From contig CAMAYM010000103.1 of the NCBI GenBank assembly GCA_945862495.1, positions 1-9,109 of the forward strand: a stretch of 9,109 bases of DNA, read 5' to 3'. Under the pieces are notes generated by a model. It was given only the letters and a program-made list of their open reading frames with translations, searched no databases and was not told the origin of the DNA. A program made the position numbers and the translations under genes. The DNA is from Bordetella parapertussis. Lineage in GTDB: Bacteria; Pseudomonadota; Gammaproteobacteria; Burkholderiales; Burkholderiaceae_B. Numbering within the stretch: position 1 is the stretch's first letter; each line of letters begins with the position of its first letter. Of this stretch, positions 1 through 6,998 are shown piece by piece.

Positions 1-777
1 CACGATGTGCACTCACCCTTTCCAGAGGAGTTTAATCGCCAGGTCATCAGCAAAATTGCGCGATGGCATTTTGCACCTACCCTCAGCAGCCGGGATAATT
101 TACTCGCTGAAGGCGTTGACTCTGCACAGATCTATGTCACAGGAAATACCGTCATCGATGCTCTGCACTGGACTTTAGAAAAACTCACCATCCAAAATAG
201 TGCGAACAATCAATCATCAAGCTTGCTTGATCAGCTTTTGCCATTTGACTGGCGCAACCATCGATTTATTTTGATGACTGGACATCGGCGGGAAAACTTT
301 GGCTCGGGCTTTATCCATATCTGCGATGCGGTTCGAGACCTGGCGCAACGCTATCCAGACGTGCATGTCGTCTACCCCGTGCACTTAAATCCCAACGTGC
401 GTGAACCCGTCTTGGCAAGACTCGGGGACTTGCCTAACGTGCACTTGCTCGATCCGTTGCAATACGAGCCATTTTGTTTGCTTCTCAAGCACTGCTATTT
501 TGTCTTAACGGATAGCGGTGGTATTCAGGAAGAGGCGCCGAGTCTTGGCAAGCCTGTTCTGGTGATGCGTCAAACAACAGAGCGGCCAGAGGCTGTTGAG
601 GCGGGCACGGTAGAGCTTGTTGGCACGGATATCCATCATATTCTTTCAGCTTGTACACGCTTGATTGATGATGCCGTGCACTATAAAAAAATGTCAGAAG
701 CGAACAATCCCTACGGGGATGGCCAGGCTGCCCACAGAATCGCAGACATTATGCTTGCGTGGTCAGTGGCGGCATGA
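1..777 (+). CDS. wecB: UDP-N-acetylglucosamine 2-epimerase (non-hydrolysing), 5' end outside window
   Basis: Cytosolic enzyme that interconverts UDP-GlcNAc and UDP-ManNAc, the entry step to ManNAc-derived sugars of surface polysaccharides. The open frame runs in from the left edge (first codons His-Asp-Val), so a GTG at 7 is not the true start. About 258 residues are present against roughly 370-380 for the family, so about the first third (the N-terminal Rossmann half) is missing from the window. Visible family signatures are HSPFPEEFNR at the left edge, the loop TGHRRENFG with the conserved His near base 285, and the UDP-binding segment LTDSGGIQEEAPSLGKP near 505-555, followed by MRQTTERPEA. 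The reading frame is intact to the TGA at 775. The pirin gene starts 27 bp downstream on the same strand. The family call is secure; the pathway (enterobacterial common antigen-like, capsule or O-antigen) cannot be decided from this fragment. Confidence 0.95.
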   Translation, partial: HDVHSPFPEEFNRQVISKIARWHFAPTLSSRDNLLAEGVDSAQIYVTGNTVIDALHWTLEKLTIQNSANNQSSSLLDQLLPFDWRNHRFILMTGHRRENFGSGFIHICDAVRDLAQRYPDVHVVYPVHLNPNVREPVLARLGDLPNVHLLDPLQYEPFCLLLKHCYFVLTDSGGIQEEAPSLGKPVLVMRQTTERPEAVEAGTVELVGTDIHHILSACTRLIDDAVHYKKMSEANNPYGDGQAAHRIADIMLAWSVAA

Positions 778-804
778 AATCGCCTCTTATTCAAGGAAAT
801 CATC

Positions 805-1674
805 ATGAAACAACTGGCATTTATCAAACGCAGCAATGGTAGCTACTGGGTAGGCAATGGTTTTCCCGTACAAAATATTTTCTCCTATAACGATATTGCG
901 GAAAAAATCTCACCCTTTTTAATGATGGACCATGCAGGTCCAACGGTTTTTCCTCCCACCAAGGAAAAACTTGGCGTCGGCCAGCATCCCCATCGTGGCT
1001 TTGAGACAGTCACAATTGTGTATCAAGGCGGTGTATCACATCGAGACTCCTCAGGCGGTGGAGGCACAATTGGTCCTGGGGACGTGCAATGGATGACAGC
1101 TGCGTCTGGACTGGTACACGAAGAATTTCACAGCGAAGAATATGCCCACCAAGGCGGACCGTTTGAGATGATTCAACTTTGGGTGAACTTGCCTGCAAAA
1201 TACAAGATGTCAACACCTGGCTATCAAGGCATCACAACAGACAACATTACCGATGTTGCGCTTGCGAATGATGCAGGTATCGCGCGCATCATTGCAGGTA
1301 CCTTTAATGACGTAAAAGGTGCCGCGCAAACATTTACACCCATGAACGTTTGGGATCTACGTTTAAACGCAGGCAGAACGCTCTCACTGGAACTCCCCTC
1401 AGGACATACGGCAGCGCTATATGTGTTGAGTGGTGCACTTAAAATAGGTGCGCAAATCATTGGGGAAGCTGAAATGGCGGTTCTGGAGCGTGAGGGAACT
1501 GCGCTCGCAGCAGAAATCATGGAAGACGCCGTTGTATTGTTGCTCTCTGGAGAGCCTCTCAATGAACCGATTGCCGGCCACGGTCCCTTTGTCATGAATA
1601 CCCGCGCAGAGATCACGCAGGCGATACAAGACTACAACAACGGCAAGTTTGGTCAGATCGTGACCGCGTCATGA
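805..1674 (+). CDS. Pirin family protein (bicupin)
   Basis: A 289-residue cytosolic bicupin of the pirin family. Bacterial pirins bind a metal and some act as quercetin dioxygenases or as redox-responsive modulators of partner enzymes; the function here is unknown. The N-terminal cupin holds the complete metal-binding set expected for pirin: His61 and His63 in GQHPHRGFETV, and His105 and Glu107 in SGLVHEEFHSEE. The glycine-rich turn at residues 84-92 and DVQWMTAASG are also typical. The C-terminal cupin covers roughly residues 165-270. The start is ATG at 805 with AAGGAA about 7 bases upstream. Length fits the family. The stop codon overlaps the start of the next gene as ATGA, which points to translational coupling. 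The gene follows wecB closely, but I see no biochemical reason for the pairing. Confidence 0.93.
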   Translation: MKQLAFIKRSNGSYWVGNGFPVQNIFSYNDIAEKISPFLMMDHAGPTVFPPTKEKLGVGQHPHRGFETVTIVYQGGVSHRDSSGGGGTIGPGDVQWMTAASGLVHEEFHSEEYAHQGGPFEMIQLWVNLPAKYKMSTPGYQGITTDNITDVALANDAGIARIIAGTFNDVKGAAQTFTPMNVWDLRLNAGRTLSLELPSGHTAALYVLSGALKIGAQIIGEAEMAVLEREGTALAAEIMEDAVVLLLSGEPLNEPIAGHGPFVMNTRAEITQAIQDYNNGKFGQIVTAS

Positions 1675-2042
1675 AAAAATTTTGGTTGCTGGTGTTGATC
1701 GTATTTGGAAATACGATTGCGTATGCTGATCAAATAGAATGCACCTTTGATGTCAATGACACTCGACACACGCTCATGACTTACCCTAGTAAAGATATAT
1801 ACACCACGACCAAAATCGATTTACCTGGTGGCTTTCGCTTTGCGAGTCAATATTCATCTGAATTAAAACAGTTTAAAGCATACGTTTATCACACACCAAA
1901 AGAGCGTTACGTATTGCTCGCACTTCAATCCTTTTCTACTGCACAAGTAGCTTGTCCTCAAGATTTTGGTCAACACCGTGTCTATGACAGCGAGGATGAA
2001 CGCGAGCTTTATTTTCATTGCAGAAAAACATGTGCCAAATAA
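1671..2042 (+). CDS. Small exported protein of unknown function, four cysteines
   Basis: A 123-residue protein I do not recognise. It begins with a clear Sec signal peptide: Met-Lys-Lys, a hydrophobic core at residues 4-17 and a cleavage site after AYA at residue 19. The mature protein is about 104 residues and has four cysteines (24, 95, 117, 121), an even number compatible with two disulfides in the periplasm. The middle (residues 45-85) is rich in Tyr and beta-prone residues, which suggests a small beta-sheet domain. The ATG lies in an ATGA overlap with the pirin stop, with no strong ribosome-binding site of its own, and the 3' end overlaps the CapA-family gene. That tight packing and the intact signal peptide argue that it is real. 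A periplasmic partner role for the downstream exported protein is possible but is only inference. Confidence 0.75.
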   Translation: MKKFWLLVLIVFGNTIAYADQIECTFDVNDTRHTLMTYPSKDIYTTTKIDLPGGFRFASQYSSELKQFKAYVYHTPKERYVLLALQSFSTAQVACPQDFGQHRVYDSEDERELYFHCRKTCAK

Positions 2043-2977
2043 CTACGCTTAGGAAATGTCTGCAATACACGCTTTTAGTCTTAATCTTGTGTGCGAATTT
2101 CGCTCGTGCTGAAAATCAATCTATCAAGATAGTATTTGTTGGCGACATCATGCTCGATGATCTGCCAGGCAAATACATCAAAGACGGCAATGACCCCTTT
2201 GCTGCGTTCTCTTCTCTCTTTAAAGCTGCGGACTTAACGGTTGGCAATCTTGAGTGCGTGGTGGGAACCACCGGCATCGCAGAAGACAAACCTTTTGTAT
2301 TGCGGGCAGACCCACGCGTACTGCCCGTCCTCAAAAAACATTTCAGTGCGCTGTCACTTGCCAATAATCACAGCGGTGATTACGGTCCTGCGGCTTTTTC
2401 AACCATGCTTGATTTACTCGACAGGTCGGGGATCAGATATTTTGGTGGTGGTAGGGATCTTCAAGAAGCTTATGCACCTATCCTTTTTGACATCAAAGGT
2501 AAACGTATCGCCTTGTTGGCCTATAACTTATTCTTCCCACGTAGCTTTGAAGCACTTGAGGATCGTGCCGGAAGCGCTTGGGGCGAAGATGACTATGTGC
2601 GCGAAGGCATCAGACGGGCACGCGATGTGCACAAAGCGGATATTGTGATTACCTATCCGCATTGGGGTTGGGAAAATGAAAAAATCGCCTCAGCCAATCA
2701 AGTTGCTCTGGCACACTTAATGATCGACAGTGGCGCAGATGCCGTCATTGGTGGACATCCACATGTCACGCAAAATATAGGAACATACAAAGATAAAACA
2801 ATTTTTTATAGTCTCGGTAACTTTGTTTTTGATAGTTTTGAAACCGAAGATACAAATACGGGATGGGCTGTAGAAATGACCATCCAACCGGACTCAACGA
2901 TTTCCTGGAAAATCTTTGAAGCCAAACTGGATGGCAACGGAATCCCACGAAACAATGGACAAATCAAGTTTCCTTAG
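2030..2977 (+). CDS. Exported CapA/PGA_cap-family metallophosphatase-fold protein
   Basis: A protein of about 315 residues in the family of CapA/PgsA (YwtB) proteins, which have a calcineurin-like metallophosphatase fold and are linked in some bacteria to poly-gamma-glutamate or capsule production. An N-terminal hydrophobic stretch ends in FARA and looks like a signal peptide, so the protein is periplasmic. Counting from the ATG at 2030, the family motifs occur in order: VGDIML (37-42), GNLEC (72-76), LANNHSGDYG (110-119), TYPHWGWEN (208-216), and IGGHPHVTQ (240-248) followed by YSLGNFVFD (260-268). These supply the Asp, Asn and His metal ligands. A TTG at 2018 is an alternative start in the same frame; neither start has a good ribosome-binding site, so coupling to the upstream gene is likely. 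No pgsB or pgsC gene is visible, so true poly-gamma-glutamate synthesis is not supported. The last 14 bases overlap the convergent synthetase gene. Confidence 0.88.
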   Translation: MCQITTLRKCLQYTLLVLILCANFARAENQSIKIVFVGDIMLDDLPGKYIKDGNDPFAAFSSLFKAADLTVGNLECVVGTTGIAEDKPFVLRADPRVLPVLKKHFSALSLANNHSGDYGPAAFSTMLDLLDRSGIRYFGGGRDLQEAYAPILFDIKGKRIALLAYNLFFPRSFEALEDRAGSAWGEDDYVREGIRRARDVHKADIVITYPHWGWENEKIASANQVALAHLMIDSGADAVIGGHPHVTQNIGTYKDKTIFYSLGNFVFDSFETEDTNTGWAVEMTIQPDSTISWKIFEAKLDGNGIPRNNGQIKFP

Positions 2978-5072
2978 GTGCCAAGATCACAACGGCATCT
3001 GCGGCTATCGCCGAATTTCCGGCTTCCATGACTAACAATGGATTCATCTCCGCCTCAAGCAACCGATCCCCTAGCGTGGCCACCATTGTTGAAAATCCAA
3101 TAATCGCTTGAACAACAGCGCTCACATCAAGTTTGGGCTTGCCTCGATAGCCATCAAGCAAGGGCCACGACTTTAGTTGCTTAAGCAGACCCAACGCTTG
3201 CTCCTCCGACACGACCTTACCAGGTGGCATCAAGCACAAGACACTATCATTCATCAGTTCTGCAGTAATACCGCCCATACCGACCATCAGCGCAGTACCC
3301 AGAGGATCCCTGTGCATACCCACAATCAACTCTGCCGGTGCGCGCAACATCGGCTGAATGATGAAAGACTTGGCATCAATCCCTGTATGTGCCCGGACAT
3401 ATATCACCATTTGGTCAAAAGCCTTTGGTAACGATTCAACTGTCAACCCTAACCGCACACCACCAACCTCTGATTTATGAAGAATCTCAGAAGACAACAC
3501 TTTTAAAACAACCGGACCTGTCAATTTTTGTGCGGCGGCAACCGCCTCTTGCGCACTATGCACGACTTGAGTGGGCGCACAATGAATCCCGTAAAGTCCA
3601 AAAAGCTGACTGGCTTCAAATTCATTTAAAGCACCTTTACGATCAGCATACGCAGTGTGATCGGGCACATTGAGCACTGGCGTAAAGGTTGGCAGCGCTA
3701 AAGTGACCATTTCCATCGCCTTGAATGCGACGGCGCAGGACTCTGGATTTAAAAAGGCTGGAATTCCGCGGCCTTCAAGAACCTGAACAACATTAGGCGC
3801 ATGAGGACTGACATACGCCAAAATAGGCTTATCTGAATCCCCCAGACAATCTCGAATTGCATCGGCTACCAAGTCAGGCATCGCCAAACTTGATGAACCC
3901 ACCACTACCACTAAGGCATCATAAAGAGGGCTTGCCAGTACGGCCCGGATGATACCGCGCAACAGAATCGGGTCTAGACCGGCTAACGTAACATCGATCG
4001 GATTTCTATCGAGTGCAGCTTCGTCGCCTTTTTGTAAGTCGCGTAACGCTTGAGCCGTTGCTAAATCAGGCGCAGGCGTCTGAAAACCAGATACGCCCAA
4101 ACTATCTGCCACCAAAGTTCCTGCGCCACCTGTCGATGTCAGTATGGCAATGCGCTTACCTTTTAAAACGCGATTAGTTGTCAATGCCGAGCAGATATCC
4201 AACAAATCATTGAACTGCTCTGCACGAATCACACCAATCTGTTTAAAGAAAGCGTCATACATCCTGTCCGAACCTGCCATTGCACCGGTATGAGAAATCG
4301 CCGCGCGCGCTCCAGCTTCAGAGCGCCCTACCTTGTAGGCCACGACAGATTTTCCTGCACTACGTGCAATTTCAACTGCTCGTCGAAAACGCTCAGGATG
4401 ACGAATCGTCTCTACATATAATGCAATGACTTGCGTAGCTGGATCCTTAGCCAAATACTCAACAAAGTCTGATAATTCAAGATCGACTTCATTACTGGTT
4501 GAAATCAATTTCGAAAAGCCAATGCCTCGCGCTGCGCCACGCGACAATATCGAACCAAGAATACCGCCACTTTGAGAGACAAGACCAACCGAACCCGCCT
4601 CAAGCCCGTCCATTTCAAGTGCAGCACTTGCGGACAAAATAATGCGATCAGTTAGATTAACCAGACCGATCGTGTTTGGTCCCAAAATACGCATCTGACC
4701 TGTCGCACTCATCAGTGCTGACTGTCGCGCAGCCCCGACTTCACCTGTTTCACCGAAACCACTCGCGAGCACAATCGCAGCGGCCGTCCCGCGCTCAGCC
4801 AGCTCGCGAACTGCCTCATGCGCTCTTGCAGCACCTAACAGCACGATAGCAACATCGGGAGCTTCGGGGAGGTCAGCAATGCTGACGTAACAGGGAAGAT
4901 CACCAATACGATCCGCTTTGGGATTGACCGGATATACCTTGCCCGCATACCCATGCTTCATTAGATATGTAATCGGACGTCCTGTCGTTTTACGTGGATC
5001 AGCTGAGGCACCGATTACCGCAACGCTGCGTGGTTGAAACAATCTCGAGATTGCATCCATCTTTTCGCTCAT
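2964..5072 (-). CDS. Acyl-CoA synthetase, ADP(NDP)-forming, fused alpha-beta
   Basis: A 702-residue cytosolic enzyme of the NDP-forming acyl-CoA synthetase family (acetyl-CoA ligase, ADP-forming; related to succinyl-CoA synthetase). It joins a carboxylic acid to CoA at the expense of ATP through a phosphohistidine. Domains in order: CoA-binding Rossmann domain (about 10-140, with SVAVIGAS at 16-23 and LGPNTIGLVN at 130-139), succinyl-CoA ligase-like domain (about 160-300) carrying the likely phosphorylated His261 in AISHTGAMAGSD, a second ligase-CoA domain (about 305-460, with ILTSTGGAG), and an ATP-grasp domain (about 480-700) with GPVVLKV, LHKSEVGGV (531-539) and EMNPLLV (675-681). The order alpha then beta in one chain is usual in bacteria. 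The start overlaps the stop of the crotonase-family gene as ATGA, so the two are probably co-translated. The same family includes acetate, propionate and feruloyl (FerA) activating enzymes; the substrate here is not predictable. Confidence 0.93.
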   Translation of the reverse strand: MSEKMDAISRLFQPRSVAVIGASADPRKTTGRPITYLMKHGYAGKVYPVNPKADRIGDLPCYVSIADLPEAPDVAIVLLGAARAHEAVRELAERGTAAAIVLASGFGETGEVGAARQSALMSATGQMRILGPNTIGLVNLTDRIILSASAALEMDGLEAGSVGLVSQSGGILGSILSRGAARGIGFSKLISTSNEVDLELSDFVEYLAKDPATQVIALYVETIRHPERFRRAVEIARSAGKSVVAYKVGRSEAGARAAISHTGAMAGSDRMYDAFFKQIGVIRAEQFNDLLDICSALTTNRVLKGKRIAILTSTGGAGTLVADSLGVSGFQTPAPDLATAQALRDLQKGDEAALDRNPIDVTLAGLDPILLRGIIRAVLASPLYDALVVVVGSSSLAMPDLVADAIRDCLGDSDKPILAYVSPHAPNVVQVLEGRGIPAFLNPESCAVAFKAMEMVTLALPTFTPVLNVPDHTAYADRKGALNEFEASQLFGLYGIHCAPTQVVHSAQEAVAAAQKLTGPVVLKVLSSEILHKSEVGGVRLGLTVESLPKAFDQMVIYVRAHTGIDAKSFIIQPMLRAPAELIVGMHRDPLGTALMVGMGGITAELMNDSVLCLMPPGKVVSEEQALGLLKQLKSWPLLDGYRGKPKLDVSAVVQAIIGFSTMVATLGDRLLEAEMNPLLVMEAGNSAIAADAVVILAPKET

Positions 5073-5863
5073 GCCTTTTTTGCTGCAGCGGCACGCTCAA
5101 GAAAGGCCATGACAGCTTCGCGGTGTTCACTGCTGGTATAACAAATACCTTGCGCTTGGCTTCCTTGTGCAAAGACTTGTGTCGAGGTCAACTCAAATGT
5201 TTGATTAAGGATAGTCTTACTTAGCGCAAGTGCTGTGGATGAACCTTGAGCCAGTGACTTCGCCCAAGTCTGCGCATCCGCAACCAGGCCGTCATCCGTA
5301 CTCATTTGATCAGCAATGCCGAGCGCAAGCGCTTCTTGTGCATCGACCTTACGGCCGCTGAAAATAAGGTCTTTTGCTTTAGGCAAACCGACTCTACGTG
5401 GGAGAAAATACATGCCTCCGCCATCAGGGATCAACCCTCGATTGATATATGACCATGCAAAATTTGCACTCGGACTGACCATCACAAAATCACAGGCCAG
5501 CGCGGTATCTGCACCCAGTCCGGATGCAGCACCATTAACTGCTGCGATCGTGGGTTTAGGCATCGTGTAGAGTAGCGATTGCGTATGATGCACGCGTTGC
5601 TGTCGTGCCCAACCATTGATGCCGACTTCACCCTGGGGGGCTTGCATGCGCTTTTCCATTCCAGCCACATCACCCCCTGCACAAAATCCCTTACCTCGAC
5701 CAGTTAAGACCATCGCACGAATACTGCGATCTGTCGCGATACTCTCAAGTATCTCAATAAACTTGCTACGCATGTCATCACTAAATGCATTGCGTTTTTC
5801 CGGGCGATTTAAGTAGACCGTCGCAATACCGTCCGTCACAATCAGTTCAATCGTTTCACTCAT
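5069..5863 (-). CDS. Enoyl-CoA hydratase/isomerase (crotonase) family protein
   Basis: A 264-residue crotonase-fold enzyme acting on a CoA thioester in the cytosol. The two oxyanion-hole segments are clear: GFCAGGDVAGM at 59-69 and AAVNGAASGLGADTALACD at 107-125. The two glutamates that classical enoyl-CoA hydratases use are not conserved: the first position is Asp119 and the second, in the usual QPEI motif, is Tyr139 (FAWSYINRGLIPDGGG). Asp147 in LIPDGGG sits where several isomerase-type or dehalogenase-type crotonases carry their acid/base residue, as in PaaG-like proteins. I therefore favour an isomerase or another crotonase reaction over plain hydration; this is inference from alignment by eye. 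The start is ATG at 5863 with GAGAGC upstream. The next gene begins inside its stop codon. It follows the Bug-protein gene by 45 bp. Confidence 0.92.
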   Translation of the reverse strand: MSETIELIVTDGIATVYLNRPEKRNAFSDDMRSKFIEILESIATDRSIRAMVLTGRGKGFCAGGDVAGMEKRMQAPQGEVGINGWARQQRVHHTQSLLYTMPKPTIAAVNGAASGLGADTALACDFVMVSPSANFAWSYINRGLIPDGGGMYFLPRRVGLPKAKDLIFSGRKVDAQEALALGIADQMSTDDGLVADAQTWAKSLAQGSSTALALSKTILNQTFELTSTQVFAQGSQAQGICYTSSEHREAVMAFLERAAAAKKA

Positions 5864-5887
5864 GTTGCTCTCAAAAATATCGTTTGA

Positions 5888-5905
5888 TGTATGTACTTAT
5901 ATACA
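5888..5905. promoter_or_regulatory. Imperfect palindrome upstream of crotonase gene, candidate operator
   Basis: TGTATGTACTTATATACA is an 18-base imperfect inverted repeat (outer five pairs perfect, seven of nine in all) in the 45-bp gap between the Bug-protein stop and the crotonase start. Its position 25 to 42 bases before the ATG and its AT-rich TGTAT/ATACA arms would suit a TetR-, GntR- or MarR-type operator. No regulator gene is in the window, and AT-rich gaps produce such symmetry by chance, so this is a weak call. Confidence 0.3.
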
Positions 5906-5908
5906 AAA

Positions 5909-6898
5909 TTAGTTTGGTTCAATTTTTGCGGCTTTCACAACAGCAGCCCAACGTTTTTGTTCCGTGCTCACATAGTCAGCCAACTCTTTCGGAGTTCCTG
6001 CCGAAATCACAAGACCTTCGCCCTCAACACGTTTCCGAAATGCCTCTGATTTGGCTGCTTTAGCAGTCGCTTGATTCAATTTTTTTACAACCTCGGCAGA
6101 TGTTCCAGCAGGTACAAAAAAACCGTACCAACTTTCAGCTGCATAACCCGGCACACCCGCCTCTGCAATAGAAGGTACCTCAGGCCGTACAGGCGAACGT
6201 TCTGAAGTTGTGACCCCTAAAGCTCGTACCTTGCCGCTTTCAATGAGTGGTGCTGCAGCAGTAGCTGTTGCAAACATCATGTTGACTTGTCCACCCAGCA
6301 AATCATTGAGTGCGGGTCCCGCACCTTTGTATGGCACGTGTGTCATGTTGACATTGGCAAGCGTATTAAAAAGCTCTCCGGCCAAGTGCGCTGACGTTCC
6401 TACACCCTGAGAAGCAAATGTCAATTTTCCAGGGTCAGCTTTTGCTGCAGCCACAAGCTCTTTGACTGATTTGTATGGACTATTGGCAGGCACCACCAAA
6501 ATATTAGGTGACCGTCCGATCAACACAACAGGATCAAACGCCTTATCGGTATCAAAAGGCATTTTGCTGCGCAAACTGGGATTCACAGCGTGAGCAAACG
6601 TTGCGATCAAGATGGTAGATCCATCGGGTGCACTTTTAGCGACCGTGTCGGAACCAATCACAGTTCCTGCGCCTGGCTTGTTTTCAACAATGACGGTTTG
6701 CCCAAGATCTTGAGACATCGCTGCGCCTAATGTTCGCGCGATGGTGTCTGTGCCGCCGCCCGGAGAAAAAGGCACGATGATTCTTATTGGACGATCTGTG
6801 GCATTGCTCTGTGCCACAGCAGGGGATACAGCCACCAAGCTTGGCGCGAGCATCAAGAAAACGAAAAGTCGCTTTAGGTTTGCTTTCACTGAAGACAT
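5909..6898 (-). CDS. Bug/TctC-family extracytoplasmic solute-binding protein
   Basis: A periplasmic binding protein of the Bug (tripartite tricarboxylate transporter receptor, TctC) family, which captures small carboxylates and related acids. I choose ATG at 6898: it places MSSVKANLKRLF directly before a hydrophobic core and a signal-peptidase site after SPAVA, and GGGAAA lies just upstream. The open frame extends to a TTG at 6955, but those 19 extra residues are polar and that TTG falls inside a palindrome. The protein from 6898 is 329 residues, normal for the family. Family marks include RIIVPFSPGGGTDTIAR, VIVENKPGAG, THVPYKGAGPALNDLLGGQV and SWYGFFVPAG. No TctA or TctB membrane subunits are present nearby, as is common for Bug proteins in Burkholderiales, which often have many more receptors than transporters. 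Its place inside a CoA-catabolic cluster suggests it binds the acid that the cluster degrades. Confidence 0.93.
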   Translation of the reverse strand: MSSVKANLKRLFVFLMLAPSLVAVSPAVAQSNATDRPIRIIVPFSPGGGTDTIARTLGAAMSQDLGQTVIVENKPGAGTVIGSDTVAKSAPDGSTILIATFAHAVNPSLRSKMPFDTDKAFDPVVLIGRSPNILVVPANSPYKSVKELVAAAKADPGKLTFASQGVGTSAHLAGELFNTLANVNMTHVPYKGAGPALNDLLGGQVNMMFATATAAAPLIESGKVRALGVTTSERSPVRPEVPSIAEAGVPGYAAESWYGFFVPAGTSAEVVKKLNQATAKAAKSEAFRKRVEGEGLVISAGTPKELADYVSTEQKRWAAVVKAAKIEPN

Positions 6899-6941
6899 TA
6901 TATTTTTTCCCATTAATTTATTTTTTATAGCGCCTGAATTA

Positions 6942-6957
6942 TCTTGATGTATCAAGA
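6942..6957. promoter_or_regulatory. Perfect 7-bp inverted repeat upstream of the Bug gene, candidate operator
   Basis: TCTTGATGTATCAAGA: two perfect 7-base arms around a 2-base centre, 44 to 59 bases before the chosen start of the Bug-protein gene. Read on the minus strand it contains TTGATA, a possible -35 element, with TATAAA 20 bases further on; that spacing is long, so the promoter itself is uncertain. A dyad of this size covering a promoter is typical of a MarR-, TetR- or GntR-type operator. The regulator is not in the window. Confidence 0.45.
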
Positions 6958-6972
6958 AAGTTGAAAATACTT

Positions 6973-6998
6973 GTAATGATTTTTTTCTAGATCATTAC
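6973..6998. repeat. 8-bp inverted repeat with 10-base spacer
   Basis: GTAATGAT and ATCATTAC are perfect complements separated by 10 bases (TTTTTTCTAG). The repeat straddles the old stop codon of the CoA-transferase beta remnant and lies before the Bug-protein gene. The stem is AT-rich and no T-run follows it on the transcribed strand, so it is a poor intrinsic terminator. It could be a second regulatory dyad next to the one at 6942-6957, or chance. Confidence 0.3.

Noticed and set aside
1224..1616. Long minus-strand open frame opposite the pirin gene.
   Set aside because: It is a shadow of a well-supported gene, with no ribosome-binding site, low-complexity Ser/Ala composition and no recognisable motif.
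2241..2648. A 135-codon plus-strand frame inside the CapA-family gene.
   Set aside because: It runs across all the conserved CapA motifs in a different frame and has no coding character of its own.
6899..6955. Upstream extension of the Bug protein to a TTG at 6955, or to an ATG at 6913.
   Set aside because: The added residues are polar and would push the signal peptide inward; the TTG lies within a palindrome. ATG 6898 gives a standard signal peptide.
6973..6998. Inverted repeat as an intrinsic terminator of the CoA-transferase operon.
   Set aside because: The stem is AT-rich with a 10-base loop and no T-run follows on the minus strand, so termination is unlikely; kept only as a repeat.
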